A stretch of 64,000 bases of DNA from Sinomicrobium pectinilyticum (GTDB lineage Bacteria > Bacteroidota > Bacteroidia > Flavobacteriales > Flavobacteriaceae). The notes under the pieces were generated by a model. That model worked only from the letters and a program-made list of their open reading frames with translations. It did no database searches and was not told the origin of the DNA. Positions within the stretch are counted from its first letter, which is position 1; each line of letters starts with the position of its first letter. The DNA lies in the NCBI RefSeq assembly GCF_003725735.1, contig NZ_RJTM01000099.1:1-64000 (forward strand), read 5' to 3'. The translations under genes were made by a program, and so were the position numbers. Below, piece by piece: positions 9,346 through 17,538 of this stretch.

Positions 9346-10332
9346 TTAAAAATCGGCATCGAAGCTGATTTTCTGGGAATCGTCATCTTTATCTTTATTC
9401 AACACACCTGCTTTCTGGTATTCGGACACGCGTTTTTCAAAGAAATTGGTCTTACCCTGCAGGGATATCATATCCATAAAATCAAACGGATTGGTGGCGT
9501 TGTACACTTTTTCGCATTCCAGCTCTATCAGCAACCTGTCCGTTACAAATTCCAGGTATTGTGTCATCAGTTTCGCATTCATCCCAATGAGGCTGACCGG
9601 GAGTGATTCTGTTATAAATTCCCTTTCTATATTCAACGCATCAACGATGATTTCCCTGATACGTTCTTTCGGGACTTTATTTACCAGGTGGTTGTTATGG
9701 AGGTGCACGGCAAAATCACAGTGCATCCCTTCATCCCTGGATATCAATTCATTGGAGAAGGTAAGGCCGGGCATCAGTCCGCGTTTTTTCAACCAGAATA
9801 TAGAACAGAAGGCTCCCGAGAAGAAGATGCCTTCTACTGCGGCAAAAGCAATTAGCCTTTCCGCAAAAGAATCGGATTCTATCCAGCGTAGCGCCCATTC
9901 CGCTTTTTTCTTGATCGCCGGAAAAACCTCGATAGCCTTAAACAGCTGATTTTTTTCATTTTCTTCCTTAACGTAAGTATCTATCAGCAAAGAATAGGTT
10001 TCCGAATGGATGTTTTCCATCATAATCTGGAAACCATAGAAGAATTTTGCCTCGGAATACTGCACTTCATTCACAAAGTTTTCCGCAAGATTTTCATTGA
10101 CAATTCCGTCAGAAGCCGCAAAGAATGCCAGGATATGTTTTATAAAATACCTCTCATCGTCATTCAGTTTGTTATTCCAGTCATTCAGGTCCTGGTGCAG
10201 ATCAATTTCTTCAGCGGTCCAGAAACAAGCCTCCTGTTTCTTATACCATTCCCAAATATCATGGTGCTGGATCGGAAAAATAACAAACCTGTCTTTGTTA
10301 TCCTGTAAAATGGGCTCTGTAGTCATTGACAT
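9346..10332 (-). CDS. nrdB: Ribonucleoside-diphosphate reductase, beta subunit (class Ia)
   Basis: A 328-residue R2 subunit carrying the di-iron/tyrosyl radical cofactor. Metal ligands are visible: Asp75, Glu106 and His109 in M-E-N-I-H-S-E, Glu167 in A-V-E-G-I-F-F, and Glu201 and His204 in R-D-E-G-M-H. The radical tyrosine is present (Tyr113 in H-S-E-T-Y), which places it in class Ia and argues against the Phe-containing class Ic form. The acidic, aromatic C-terminus (F-D-A-D-F) is the peptide that docks into NrdA. Two starts are possible (10332, or the ATG two codons later). Gene order nrdB-nrdA indicates one operon. Confidence 0.97.
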   Translation of the reverse strand: MSMTTEPILQDNKDRFVIFPIQHHDIWEWYKKQEACFWTAEEIDLHQDLNDWNNKLNDDERYFIKHILAFFAASDGIVNENLAENFVNEVQYSEAKFFYGFQIMMENIHSETYSLLIDTYVKEENEKNQLFKAIEVFPAIKKKAEWALRWIESDSFAERLIAFAAVEGIFFSGAFCSIFWLKKRGLMPGLTFSNELISRDEGMHCDFAVHLHNNHLVNKVPKERIREIIVDALNIEREFITESLPVSLIGMNAKLMTQYLEFVTDRLLIELECEKVYNATNPFDFMDMISLQGKTNFFEKRVSEYQKAGVLNKDKDDDSQKISFDADF

Positions 10333-10712
10333 TTCTTCTCGTTTTTAGGAAGTTAGTATTAATTTGAATGGGGCAGGTTGGGACTAACAAAGATTGCAAA
10401 ATGTCGTTAGAAATGAAAGGCTAAAGCAGTAGTTTCGAATAAAAGTTTTTAACAGTACCTGTTGAAATGTTTTCAGAACATCTCCGGACAAAAATGACGT
10501 ATACCACTGAAAAACAATATTTTGACTTCAAATGCTTTTCCGGTAAAAAAATGAGGATATTCCGGAAAAATTCTTATTTTAAAGGCAATACCAAGGACCC
10601 GCCATCAAAAAATAACGCTGTAAGGACAACACAGAAATTCTGTTTTTCTGACGGTGAAGTAATACGAGATTACATCGTAAGAATGGGAATCCGAAACACA
10701 ATGTCCCGCTTT
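10333..10712. other. Intergenic region upstream of nrdB
   Basis: 380 bases with no supported gene; a long plus-strand open frame across it is an antisense shadow of the DUF3109 gene extended into AT-rich DNA. On the minus strand AATCTTTG at 10388-10395 is one base off the -7 consensus and is a candidate nrdB promoter. Confidence 0.45.
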
Positions 10713-11282
10713 TTATTTTTCCAGTCCTTCGGCGACTTCCTCCAATTCCCTGTACCAGTCTTCCCCGAATTTACGGATCAGGGCATCTTTGACGAATTTA
10801 TACACAGGCACCTGCAACTCTTTTCCGAGGGTACAGGCATCATCACAAATATGCCATTTGTGGTAGTTAACGGCCGCAAACTGGGAGTATTCTTTGACCC
10901 GAACCGGATAAAGGTGACAGGAAACAGGTTTTTTCCAGGAGATTTTCTTCCGGTTGTAGGCTTCTTCTATACCACAGAGTGCCGTTCCCTTATTATCAAA
11001 GATAACATAGGCACACTCACTGCCGTGAACCAGGGGAGTTTCCCAGTCACCGTCTTCACCTTTAACGAAAGTTCCCTGCTTTTCAATAGCAGCAATACCC
11101 TCTTTACGCAAAAAGGGTTTTACTTCCGGATAAACAGCTTCAAGTATAGCGGTCTCTTCCTGATCGAGAGGTGCACCGGCATCCCCGTCAACACAGCAAG
11201 CTCCTTTGCAGGCAGACAGGTTACACACGAAGTCTTCATCCAGAATCTCTTCGGACACTATGGTCTTTCCTAATTGAAACAT
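10713..11282 (-). CDS. DUF3109 family cysteine-rich protein
   Basis: A 189-residue cytoplasmic protein of the DUF3109 family, whose function is not established. It is rich in conserved cysteines: C-N-L-S-A-C-K-G-A-C-C near residues 20-31, then E-C-A-Y, A-L-C-G, S-C-H-L-Y-P and I-C-D-D-A-C. The pattern resembles the YkgJ/UPF0153 group of presumed zinc or iron-sulfur binding proteins. The octamer TATCTTTG sits only 4 bases before the ATG, so the mRNA may be nearly leaderless. It is followed by the long spacer before nrdB. Confidence 0.88.
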   Translation of the reverse strand: MFQLGKTIVSEEILDEDFVCNLSACKGACCVDGDAGAPLDQEETAILEAVYPEVKPFLRKEGIAAIEKQGTFVKGEDGDWETPLVHGSECAYVIFDNKGTALCGIEEAYNRKKISWKKPVSCHLYPVRVKEYSQFAAVNYHKWHICDDACTLGKELQVPVYKFVKDALIRKFGEDWYRELEEVAEGLEK

Positions 11283-11286
11283 GCGG

Positions 11287-11294
11287 CAAAGATA
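11287..11294 (-). promoter_or_regulatory. -7 promoter element of the DUF3109 gene
   Basis: TATCTTTG on the minus strand, a perfect TAnnTTTG match, 4 bases upstream of the ATG. No good -33 element was found at the expected distance. Confidence 0.45.
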
Positions 11295-11437
11295 CGGACA
11301 AAAGAATGAGAAGTACGAATATTTTATTTTTTGGTCCTTTACGTTTAGCTAACATTAAGTTAGTGATGATATTACAGGGACAACCCGGATTATTTTCCTA
11401 TTTTAGCACAGCTTTTTTCACAAAAGACCCGAAAGAC

Positions 11438-12226
11438 ATGAAAAAAACACTCTTCTTTTTTATCACATGCATGATAGCAACCGGCATTTCAGAGAAAGCT
11501 GTTGCCCAGAACGGACAAGGCTTTAACAGGAATAAAGTAATTGCCCACCGCGGCGCATTCAAAAAGGCCGGGCACCCGGAAAATTCACTTGCTTCCCTGA
11601 ACCAGGCCATAGCGCTGGGATGCGAAGGTTCCGAATTTGATGTTTGGATGACAAAGGACGGTGTACTTGTGGTGAACCATGATGCGGACTTCATGGGGAT
11701 GCAGATAGAAGAGTCCACTTATCAGGAATTACTGCAAAAACAACATGCTAACGGCGAAAAGATACCGACAGCCGAGGCCTACATCAAGGAAGGCATGAAG
11801 CAGCAGCACACCAAACTCATATTTGAAATAAAACCATCCAAAGACAAGGCCCGTGGCCAGGAACTGGCAGCAAAATCCGTTGCACTCGTACATAAACTGA
11901 AGGCACAAAAATGGATAGATTACATCAGCTTTGACTATGACATCTGCAAAAAAGTAATGGCCCTGGACCCGCAGGCCAATGTCGCCTACCTCAACGGCAA
12001 CCTGTCTCCTGCCGAACTGAAAAAAGACAGTTTCTTTGGCCTGGACTACTCATTAAAAGTGATGAAGAAGCACCCCGAGTGGATACAACAGGCAAAAGAA
12101 GAAGGGCTCACGGTAAATGTCTGGACGGTAAACAAACAGGAGGACATGAAATGGTTGCTGGAACAGGATGTGGATTTCATTACTACCAATGAGCCCGAAT
12201 TATTGTTCGATATCCTGAAAAAATAA
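11438..12226 (+). CDS. Glycerophosphodiester phosphodiesterase, secreted
   Basis: A 262-residue GDPD-family enzyme that cleaves glycerophosphodiesters to glycerol 3-phosphate and an alcohol. I start it at the ATG at 11438, which opens a signal peptide (M-K-K-T-L-F-F-F ... A-V-A-Q); the frame is open upstream but runs antisense through the DUF3109 gene. The active-site sequence I-A-H-R-G (with P-E-N-S) is followed by G-S-E-F-D-V, K-D-G-V-L-V-V-N-H-D and F-E-I-K-P, all family hallmarks, and it ends with V-N-V-W-T-V-N and D-F-I-T-T-N-E-P. A TATTTTAG octamer at 11399-11406 is a near-match to the promoter -7 element. It most likely acts in the periplasm. Confidence 0.93.
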   Translation: MKKTLFFFITCMIATGISEKAVAQNGQGFNRNKVIAHRGAFKKAGHPENSLASLNQAIALGCEGSEFDVWMTKDGVLVVNHDADFMGMQIEESTYQELLQKQHANGEKIPTAEAYIKEGMKQQHTKLIFEIKPSKDKARGQELAAKSVALVHKLKAQKWIDYISFDYDICKKVMALDPQANVAYLNGNLSPAELKKDSFFGLDYSLKVMKKHPEWIQQAKEEGLTVNVWTVNKQEDMKWLLEQDVDFITTNEPELLFDILKK

Positions 12227-12342
12227 AGTAAGAATTCCGTTTTTGTCAATTGCCGGCAGTCTTTATTTGCTCTGTTCCCTGAGAGCAAAAGATTCCCGAT
12301 TATTTTTTAATTGCAAGTCTCTGTTTATCCGACGGATATGCT

Positions 12343-12350
12343 TACTTTTG
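12343..12350 (+). promoter_or_regulatory. -7 promoter element of the marC-like gene
   Basis: TACTTTTG, a perfect TAnnTTTG match, 28 bases before the ATG. The nearest TTG (12311-12313) is 29 bases upstream, longer than the usual spacing. Confidence 0.5.
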
Positions 12351-12378
12351 CCATCATTTTTTTTAACTTACTGCTATT

Positions 12379-12951
12379 ATGACCTTTAACTTTAAAGAAA
12401 TCGTAACTGCCACGATGGTTTTATTTGCCGTGATCGACATTATCGGCAGCATTCCGATCATTATCGGACTACGGGAAAAAGTGGGGCATATTCAATCGGA
12501 AAAAGCCTCTGTTATAGCCGGAATTATCATGATCGCCTTTCTTTTTGTCGGTGAAAAGATACTCAGCCTCATCGGGATTGATGTTTATTCTTTTGCCGTG
12601 GCAGGTTCTTTTATCATTTTTTTCCTGGCCATAGAAATGATCCTTGGCATCACACTCTATAATGACGACGCCCCGGAAACGGCTTCTGTAGTCCCCCTGG
12701 CCTTTCCTCTTATAGCAGGGGCAGGGACCATGACCTCTATTTTATCGCTTCGGGCCGAATACCATGTGCAGAATATAATTGTAGCTATTATCGTTAACAT
12801 TCTTTTTGTTTATATCGTTCTGAAATCATCGAAGAAAATCGAACGGATGCTGGGCAAATCCGGACTCGGGGTGATCCGCAAAATATTCGGCGTGGTACTG
12901 CTTGCCATTGCGGTAAAGTTATTTGCCAGTAATGCGACCAACCTGTTTTAA
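12379..12951 (+). CDS. MarC family integral membrane protein
   Basis: A 190-residue inner-membrane protein with about six hydrophobic segments. Family features are the N-terminal F-A-V-I-D-I-I-G-S-I-P-I-I segment and the repeat-like P-L-A-F-P-L-I-A-G-A-G-T-M-T-S motif in the middle. MarC proteins were once linked to multiple antibiotic resistance, but that link was not upheld and the transported substrate is unknown. Length is close to the family norm of about 200 residues. It is monocistronic as far as spacing shows. Confidence 0.92.
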   Translation: MTFNFKEIVTATMVLFAVIDIIGSIPIIIGLREKVGHIQSEKASVIAGIIMIAFLFVGEKILSLIGIDVYSFAVAGSFIIFFLAIEMILGITLYNDDAPETASVVPLAFPLIAGAGTMTSILSLRAEYHVQNIIVAIIVNILFVYIVLKSSKKIERMLGKSGLGVIRKIFGVVLLAIAVKLFASNATNLF

Positions 12952-13032
12952 CCTGTAGCCGCCGGAACGATATTATATAGCCGTCCCCTTATATCTTAAT
13001 CTTTATCGATAACGGGGTTGCCGAATTCTTTG

Positions 13033-13040
13033 TACCTTTG
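13033..13040 (+). promoter_or_regulatory. -7 promoter element for the 13065 gene pair
   Basis: TACCTTTG, a perfect TAnnTTTG match, 24 bases before the ATG at 13065. A matching -33 box is not evident. Confidence 0.5.
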
Positions 13041-13064
13041 TTTCCTCGATAAACACAAGCACCT

Positions 13065-13268
13065 ATGAAATATTTTATCCTTATACTGATCCTTGCTGCC
13101 ATAGGCCTTATCGCTTATAATATTACGCTGATAGACTTCAGCGCCCCTATGGAAGGGGACAGTATTGTAGCTATGATCGGTATTGTTTCGGCACTCTGCG
13201 CCATATTACTGCTTGTTATTTTTACTCTTTCCAAAAGGATACAGGACAAAATCAACAATAAGAAATAG
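13065..13268 (+). CDS. Small two-helix membrane protein (unrecognised)
   Basis: A 67-residue protein with two predicted transmembrane helices (about residues 3-22 and 33-55) joined by a short acidic loop, and a lysine-rich tail. I do not recognise a family. It is coupled to the flavoprotein gene that follows: its TAG stop and the next GTG start share one base (TAGTG), so the two are almost certainly co-translated and may work together at the membrane. Confidence 0.75.
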   Translation: MKYFILILILAAIGLIAYNITLIDFSAPMEGDSIVAMIGIVSALCAILLLVIFTLSKRIQDKINNKK

Positions 13269-13870
13269 TGTTTGATGTAATGATCATAGGCGGAGGAGCC
13301 GCCGGGATGCAATGTGCGCTTGTACTGGGATCTTCCGGGAGCACAGCCTACGGCAGGGACAAAAAAACCGGAATCATCATACACCAAAAGGCCTCGCACC
13401 TGCAAAGTGCCTTATTGAACAATGTTCTGGGCATTACACCGGGGACAACCGGGGTGGAAATCCTGAAAGAAGGAAAACGACACCTGACGGACAAATATCC
13501 CAATGTCACACAAATAGAAGGCGAAAAAGTAATGGCCGTAACAGGAGAGGCCGGAAACTTCACCGTTAAAACCAACAAAGGGGAATACAGGGCCGGGATT
13601 GTAGTAATTGCTATCGGGTATACTGATCTTTTTGATATAGAAGGATTAAACGAATACCTTATCCCGCACAGGTTATCTCCTCCCGAAAAAAACAGAAAAC
13701 AACTGCAGAACACGGACCACCTGGTAAAAGAAGGTATCTACGTGGCCGGAACCCTGGCCGGGTGGCGCAGTCAGTTTGCGATAGCTGCGGGTAGTGGTGC
13801 ACAGGTAGCCACGGACATCCTCACTGTCTGGAACAATGGCAAACACACCAAAGTACACGATAAGATATAA
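13268..13870 (+). CDS. Short FAD-binding oxidoreductase, thioredoxin reductase-like
   Basis: A 200-residue flavoprotein. The first residues carry the dinucleotide-binding motif G-G-G-A-A-G-M, the middle has V-V-I-A-I-G-Y and the end has G-I-Y-V-A-G-T followed by A-I-A-A-G-S-G-A-Q-V-A, the second FAD contact region of thioredoxin reductase-like proteins. The internal NADPH-binding domain and the C-x-x-C pair are missing, and the length is about 60 percent of a normal thioredoxin reductase, so it is a single-domain variant rather than a working reductase of thioredoxin. The start is GTG, overlapping the preceding stop. The electron donor is unknown. Confidence 0.85.
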   Translation: MFDVMIIGGGAAGMQCALVLGSSGSTAYGRDKKTGIIIHQKASHLQSALLNNVLGITPGTTGVEILKEGKRHLTDKYPNVTQIEGEKVMAVTGEAGNFTVKTNKGEYRAGIVVIAIGYTDLFDIEGLNEYLIPHRLSPPEKNRKQLQNTDHLVKEGIYVAGTLAGWRSQFAIAAGSGAQVATDILTVWNNGKHTKVHDKI

Positions 13871-13875
13871 CAACT

Positions 13876-15525
13876 TTAATCTTTGGGCCGGGCATAATCG
13901 GCCACTTCCACTTCTTCCGCTGTCCGGCTTATTTCCAGAACTTTGGATATGGAATTATCTCCCGTATTGATAATACGGATATGCGCCACGCTTCCGTAAA
14001 GCTGCTCTGCGATGGTCGCTTTGATATGCTTTTTGAGATTATCCTTGTATTTGGAGAAATCTATCCGGGAAAAATCAACTCCTATCAGTCCCCTGTTGCG
14101 CTGTCCGTACCTGACAAATTCCTCGATAAGCTTATCGTCTATGACGACATTTTTCAAAAAGCTCTCTTCATCGTATGTACTGAACAGGCTCCTGTCCTTA
14201 TCCAGATATTCAAATACAAAATAGGATAGAAATCCGTTCTGAAGTATATAGTTCAATGCTTCTTCTTCGAGGTTGGTATCGAGCGGGATAAACACATCCG
14301 GAATTATTCCGCCGCCACCGTAAACTACTTTTCCTTTTGGTGTTGTGAATTTCAGGGAATCATCAACATGGATACTATCTGCCGAGGCGAGCTCGCCATT
14401 GTGGTACCGCTCATAGAACTTGCTGTAATAATCGTCTATGCCATTGTCGTATGAACGCTGTATGGACCTCCCTGTCGGGGTATAATACCGGGAAACCGTC
14501 AGTCTTACGGATGAACCGTCTCCCAGGGCCATTTCACGCTGTACCAGTCCTTTTCCGAATGACCGTCTGCCTACGATCACCCCTTTATCATTATCCTGGA
14601 GTGCCCCGGCAATGATTTCACTGGCGGAAGCGGATTTCTCATTGATGATCACATACACTTTTCCTTCCTCAAAATCTCCCTTGGAAGTGGCAAAGGTTTT
14701 TCGCACTTCTCCCTTTTTATTCTTGGTAAATAATATCAGCTTATCTTCCTCGAGGAATTCATCGGCGATTTCTTCGGCCACCCCCATATATCCTCCCGGG
14801 TTGTCCCGAAGGTCAAGAACCAGTTCTCTGGCGCCGCGCCGCATCAGCACATTAAGCGCTTCCTTAAATTCTTTATACGTGGTTTCGGCAAAACGGTTTA
14901 TTTTTATATACCCCAGGGTATCGGTAAGCATGTAAAAGGCATCTACACTCCGGATAGGGACTTTGGCCCTTTTTATATTAAAAGTAAGCAACGAATCTTC
15001 GTCCCTGCGGTAAACTTTTACCTGCACGGGCGTACCGGAAGCCCCTTTGAGCTTGTTTACCAGGTCCCTGCTGCGAATATCCTTTCCGAACAGTGTATCA
15101 TTATCCGCGTACAGGATACGGTCTCCCGGTTTAATGCCTGCCCTGATACTGGGACCTCCCTCTATGGGTCGTATAACCGAAAGCGTGTCTTTATACATAT
15201 AAAAACTTACCCCGATCCCCACAAAATCACCTTGCATGTTTTCTGCTACCCGCTGGTGGTCTTCCCTGGGAATATACACAGAATGCGGGTCCAGTTTTTC
15301 CAGTATTTCATTTACGGTAATATCCACAATACTGTCGGTATTGACCTCATCTACATACTCGTAATCGATATAATCGATAAGACGATTGAGCTTTTCCTTT
15401 TTGGAATTGGATGAAAAGAGTTTCTGGGGAGCATCCTCGAAATTAATCTTCCCGCCAATAAGCACCCCGGCAGCCAGGGCTACAGCTATAAGCAACGGAA
15501 GCCATATTTTCTTTTCATCCTTCAT
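13876..15525 (-). CDS. S41 family carboxy-terminal processing protease (CtpA type)
   Basis: A 549-residue periplasmic serine protease. An N-terminal hydrophobic anchor (about residues 8-25) is followed by a PDZ domain (about 95-190, with G-I-G-V-S and G-P-S-I-R-A-G-I-K-P-G-D) and the S41 catalytic core, where D-L-R-D-N-P-G-G (238-245), the nucleophile in K-S-A-S-A-S-E (Ser300) and the general base in S-F-G-K-G (Lys325) are all present. Such enzymes trim the C-termini of envelope proteins. A C-terminal part of about 120 residues beyond the core is family-specific. It begins one base after the dCMP deaminase stop, so the two are cotranscribed. Confidence 0.93.
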   Translation of the reverse strand: MKDEKKIWLPLLIAVALAAGVLIGGKINFEDAPQKLFSSNSKKEKLNRLIDYIDYEYVDEVNTDSIVDITVNEILEKLDPHSVYIPREDHQRVAENMQGDFVGIGVSFYMYKDTLSVIRPIEGGPSIRAGIKPGDRILYADNDTLFGKDIRSRDLVNKLKGASGTPVQVKVYRRDEDSLLTFNIKRAKVPIRSVDAFYMLTDTLGYIKINRFAETTYKEFKEALNVLMRRGARELVLDLRDNPGGYMGVAEEIADEFLEEDKLILFTKNKKGEVRKTFATSKGDFEEGKVYVIINEKSASASEIIAGALQDNDKGVIVGRRSFGKGLVQREMALGDGSSVRLTVSRYYTPTGRSIQRSYDNGIDDYYSKFYERYHNGELASADSIHVDDSLKFTTPKGKVVYGGGGIIPDVFIPLDTNLEEEALNYILQNGFLSYFVFEYLDKDRSLFSTYDEESFLKNVVIDDKLIEEFVRYGQRNRGLIGVDFSRIDFSKYKDNLKKHIKATIAEQLYGSVAHIRIINTGDNSISKVLEISRTAEEVEVADYARPKD

Positions 15526-15526
15526 A

Positions 15527-15958
15527 TTATTCCTCCAGATTGGGTATATGTTTTAATTCAACGCCTGCTTTGGCAAGAAATTGTAATCCGGAATCATCTT
15601 TATAGGCCTGGTGATAGACCACCCGGGTGATTCCCGCCTGATGTACTAATTTACTACATTCTTTGCAAGGAGACAAGGTTATATATAAAGTAGCGCCGTT
15701 ACACGACTGGGTAGAGGAAGCTACTTTAAGTATGGCATTGGCCTCCGCATGGAGCACATACCATTTGGTGTACCCTTCATCATCTTCACAGATATTTTCG
15801 AAACCTGTCGGGGTTCCGTTATACCCGTCAGATATGATCATCCTGTCCTTTACGATTATAGCCCCTACCTGCCTGCGCTTACAGTAGGACAACTTGCTCC
15901 ACTCCATCGCCATCCGCAGATAGGCCCTGTCGTATTTTTCCTGTTTTTTCCCTAACAT
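15527..15958 (-). CDS. Deoxycytidylate (dCMP) deaminase family protein
   Basis: A 143-residue zinc-dependent deaminase, expected to convert dCMP to dUMP for thymidylate synthesis (ComEB-like). Zinc and catalytic residues are visible as H-A-E-A-N (His70, Glu72) and S-P-C-K-E-C (Cys98, Cys101). The substrate-side G-Y-N-G-T-P motif (45-50) is typical of dCMP deaminases. It lies between a HupE-like gene (1-base gap) and the S41 protease, all on the minus strand. Its pairing with dgt and nrdAB a few kilobases away concentrates nucleotide-pool genes here. Confidence 0.92.
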   Translation of the reverse strand: MLGKKQEKYDRAYLRMAMEWSKLSYCKRRQVGAIIVKDRMIISDGYNGTPTGFENICEDDEGYTKWYVLHAEANAILKVASSTQSCNGATLYITLSPCKECSKLVHQAGITRVVYHQAYKDDSGLQFLAKAGVELKHIPNLEE

Positions 15959-15959
15959 A

Positions 15960-16541
15960 TCAATACGGATAATTTTCTATCAGCATCGGCAATACGACAC
16001 CTATTACCATGGCCGATATAACGAGGATCCAGTCTCTCCGGTTAAACCTGAAAACAGTAGATAAAATAAACCCTGCAATAAGCACTACAAGCACCACAAT
16101 AACCTGTGCCGCTTCGATCCCCAGTGCAAACTCGAGCAGGGGTAACAGTTTATTTTCCTCTCCTGCAATAATACCTTTAAAATATGATGAAAATCCAAGG
16201 CCATGGATAATACCGAAAAACAGAGTCACAAAAAATGCGGGGCCGAATTTTTCTATCCCGGAGCGCTTTACCGTAAATATGTTGAATAATGCCGTAATAA
16301 AAATGGTTACCGGGATAAGGAATTCCACCAATGCAGCACTTACCCGTATAAGCCCGTATGTAGACATAATGAGGGACAGGGTATGTCCTATGGTAAACAC
16401 CGTAACCAACCACAATATCTTCTTCCAGTGATTAAAGGTATAAGGCACCGTTAACGCTACAAGAAAAAGAATATGGTCATACGCATTGATATCCAGGACA
16501 TGTGTGAGCCCCAGTTTAAAATACAGCCAAAACTGTGACAT
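15960..16541 (-). CDS. HupE/UreJ-type membrane protein
   Basis: A 193-residue inner-membrane protein with about six to seven hydrophobic helices. The N-terminal motif G-L-T-H-V-L-D-I-N-A-Y-D-H-I-L-F matches the His/Asp metal-contact motif of the HupE/UreJ_2 family, and there is a second conserved G-H-T-L-S segment and G-I-I-H-G-L-G-F. Known relatives are linked to nickel or cobalt transport, but in Bacteroidota the metal is untested. It is the first gene of a three-gene run with dCMP deaminase and the S41 protease. Confidence 0.88.
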   Translation of the reverse strand: MSQFWLYFKLGLTHVLDINAYDHILFLVALTVPYTFNHWKKILWLVTVFTIGHTLSLIMSTYGLIRVSAALVEFLIPVTIFITALFNIFTVKRSGIEKFGPAFFVTLFFGIIHGLGFSSYFKGIIAGEENKLLPLLEFALGIEAAQVIVVLVVLIAGFILSTVFRFNRRDWILVISAMVIGVVLPMLIENYPY

Positions 16542-16563
16542 ATAGATATTTTTTGAGGTTGTC

Positions 16564-16571
16564 CAAACTTA
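16564..16571 (-). promoter_or_regulatory. -7 promoter element of the hupE-like operon
   Basis: TAAGTTTG on the minus strand, a perfect TAnnTTTG match, 22 bases upstream of the ATG. No -33 TTTG at the usual distance. Confidence 0.45.
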
Positions 16572-16726
16572 CGATTTATTTATAAAAATCATATATCTGC
16601 ATGGCAAATAAACAACAATTCGGAACAATGCACAACCGCAAGGGCTTTTGACCCGCCTCCGGATAAGGTGTTGATCAGGAAAGCTAAACAAACTGTTAAA
16701 GCGTCGCTTCTCCGCAAAATTATTTG

Positions 16727-16734
16727 TAATTTTG
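16727..16734 (+). promoter_or_regulatory. -7 promoter element of the bacilliredoxin gene
   Basis: TAATTTTG, a perfect TAnnTTTG match, 25 bases upstream of the ATG. Confidence 0.5.
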
Positions 16735-16759
16735 TAGACAAGTCAAAAAAAGCAGAAAT

Positions 16760-17170
16760 ATGTATCCGGAAGAATTAGTAAAACCGATGAAAGAAGACCT
16801 GACCAATGTCGGGTTTCAAGAATTACATACCCCTGAAGAAGTAGACGCAGCCCTGGCCAAACCGGGAACCACATTGGTAGTGGTGAACTCGGTATGCGGA
16901 TGTGCTGCCGCAAATGCAAGGCCCGGCGCCAAAATGTCCTTGAACAACACCAAAAAGCCGGACCATATCGTTACTGTTTTTGCCGGTGTTGACCGGGAAG
17001 CTACGGACAGGGCCAGAGGCCATATGGTCCCTTTCCCTCCTTCTTCTCCCAGCATGGCACTTTTCAAAGACGGAGAACTGGTACACATGCTGGAGCGCCA
17101 CCACATCGAAGGCCGTCCCGCGGAAATGATAGCGGACAACCTGATCGAGGCATATAACGAGCACTGCTAG
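16760..17170 (+). CDS. BrxA/BrxB-type bacilliredoxin
   Basis: A 136-residue cytoplasmic thioredoxin-fold protein of the YphP/YqiW (BrxA/BrxB) family. The active site is the family-specific C-G-C in S-V-C-G-C-A-A-A-N-A-R-P-G, and the H-M-L-E-R-H-x-I-E-G-R motif lies near the end. In Firmicutes these proteins remove bacillithiol from oxidised protein thiols; in Bacteroidota, several of which make bacillithiol, the same role is likely. It has its own promoter and a strong terminator, so it is a single-gene unit. Confidence 0.93.
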   Translation: MYPEELVKPMKEDLTNVGFQELHTPEEVDAALAKPGTTLVVVNSVCGCAAANARPGAKMSLNNTKKPDHIVTVFAGVDREATDRARGHMVPFPPSSPSMALFKDGELVHMLERHHIEGRPAEMIADNLIEAYNEHC

Positions 17171-17196
17171 TTATCAGTATAAAATAAGGTTATGAA

Positions 17197-17235
17197 AATG
17201 CCTGAATAGCCATGCTTTTCGGGCATTCTTTTTTT
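17197..17235 (+). terminator. Rho-independent terminator of the bacilliredoxin gene
   Basis: Stem AATGCCTGAA (17197-17206) pairs with TTCGGGCATT (17218-17227) with one G-U pair, loop of 11 bases, followed by a run of seven T (17229-17235). Confidence 0.85.
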
Positions 17236-17276
17236 CGGCACTTCCGGTCCGGTATCAGGCGATTTTGAAAAGGCGG

Positions 17277-17498
17277 TTATTTACTGCGAAACCTGCGATA
17301 CACGAAATACCCCAGTACGCCCATGAGGATATACGGAATGGCCATCAGGTATATAATACCATTATTAATACCCCTGGCCGCTTCCTGCCCCTCCCCGCTT
17401 TCCAGTACGGCCCTGCACATGGCACATTGCGCCCCGGCAGGCAATGCTGTCCACAGAAGAACAAAAACGAGTATGTAATATTTAGTATTTATAGCTAT
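17277..17498 (-). CDS. Small secreted/membrane CxxC protein, non-standard start (ATA?)
   Basis: A short reading frame of 73 codons that ends with TAA at 17277-17279 and looks fully coding: a signal-like hydrophobic stretch (Y-Y-I-L-V-F-V-L-L-W-T), a cleavage-like A-G-A-Q, a C-A-M-C motif directly after it, and a C-terminal helix (G-I-I-Y-L-M-A-I-P-Y-I-L-M-G) with a basic R-R-F-R-S-K tail. It follows DUF420 and SCO in the oxidase assembly cluster, and small proteins of this shape follow DUF420 in related genomes as far as I recall. No ATG, GTG or TTG exists between the in-frame stop at 17505-17507 and the signal peptide; ATA at 17496-17498 is the best-placed candidate. A sequence error or a changed start codon is equally possible. 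Confidence 0.65.
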   Translation of the reverse strand: MAINTKYYILVFVLLWTALPAGAQCAMCRAVLESGEGQEAARGINNGIIYLMAIPYILMGVLGYFVYRRFRSK

Positions 17499-17538
17499 AG
17501 TTTTTTAGCATAATCTTTATCAGAAAACAATCTCCGGC

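Noticed and set aside
10467-11273. Long plus-strand open frame of 268 codons
   Set aside because: It runs antisense through the DUF3109 gene, whose cysteine motifs are clear; the translation has no recognisable features.
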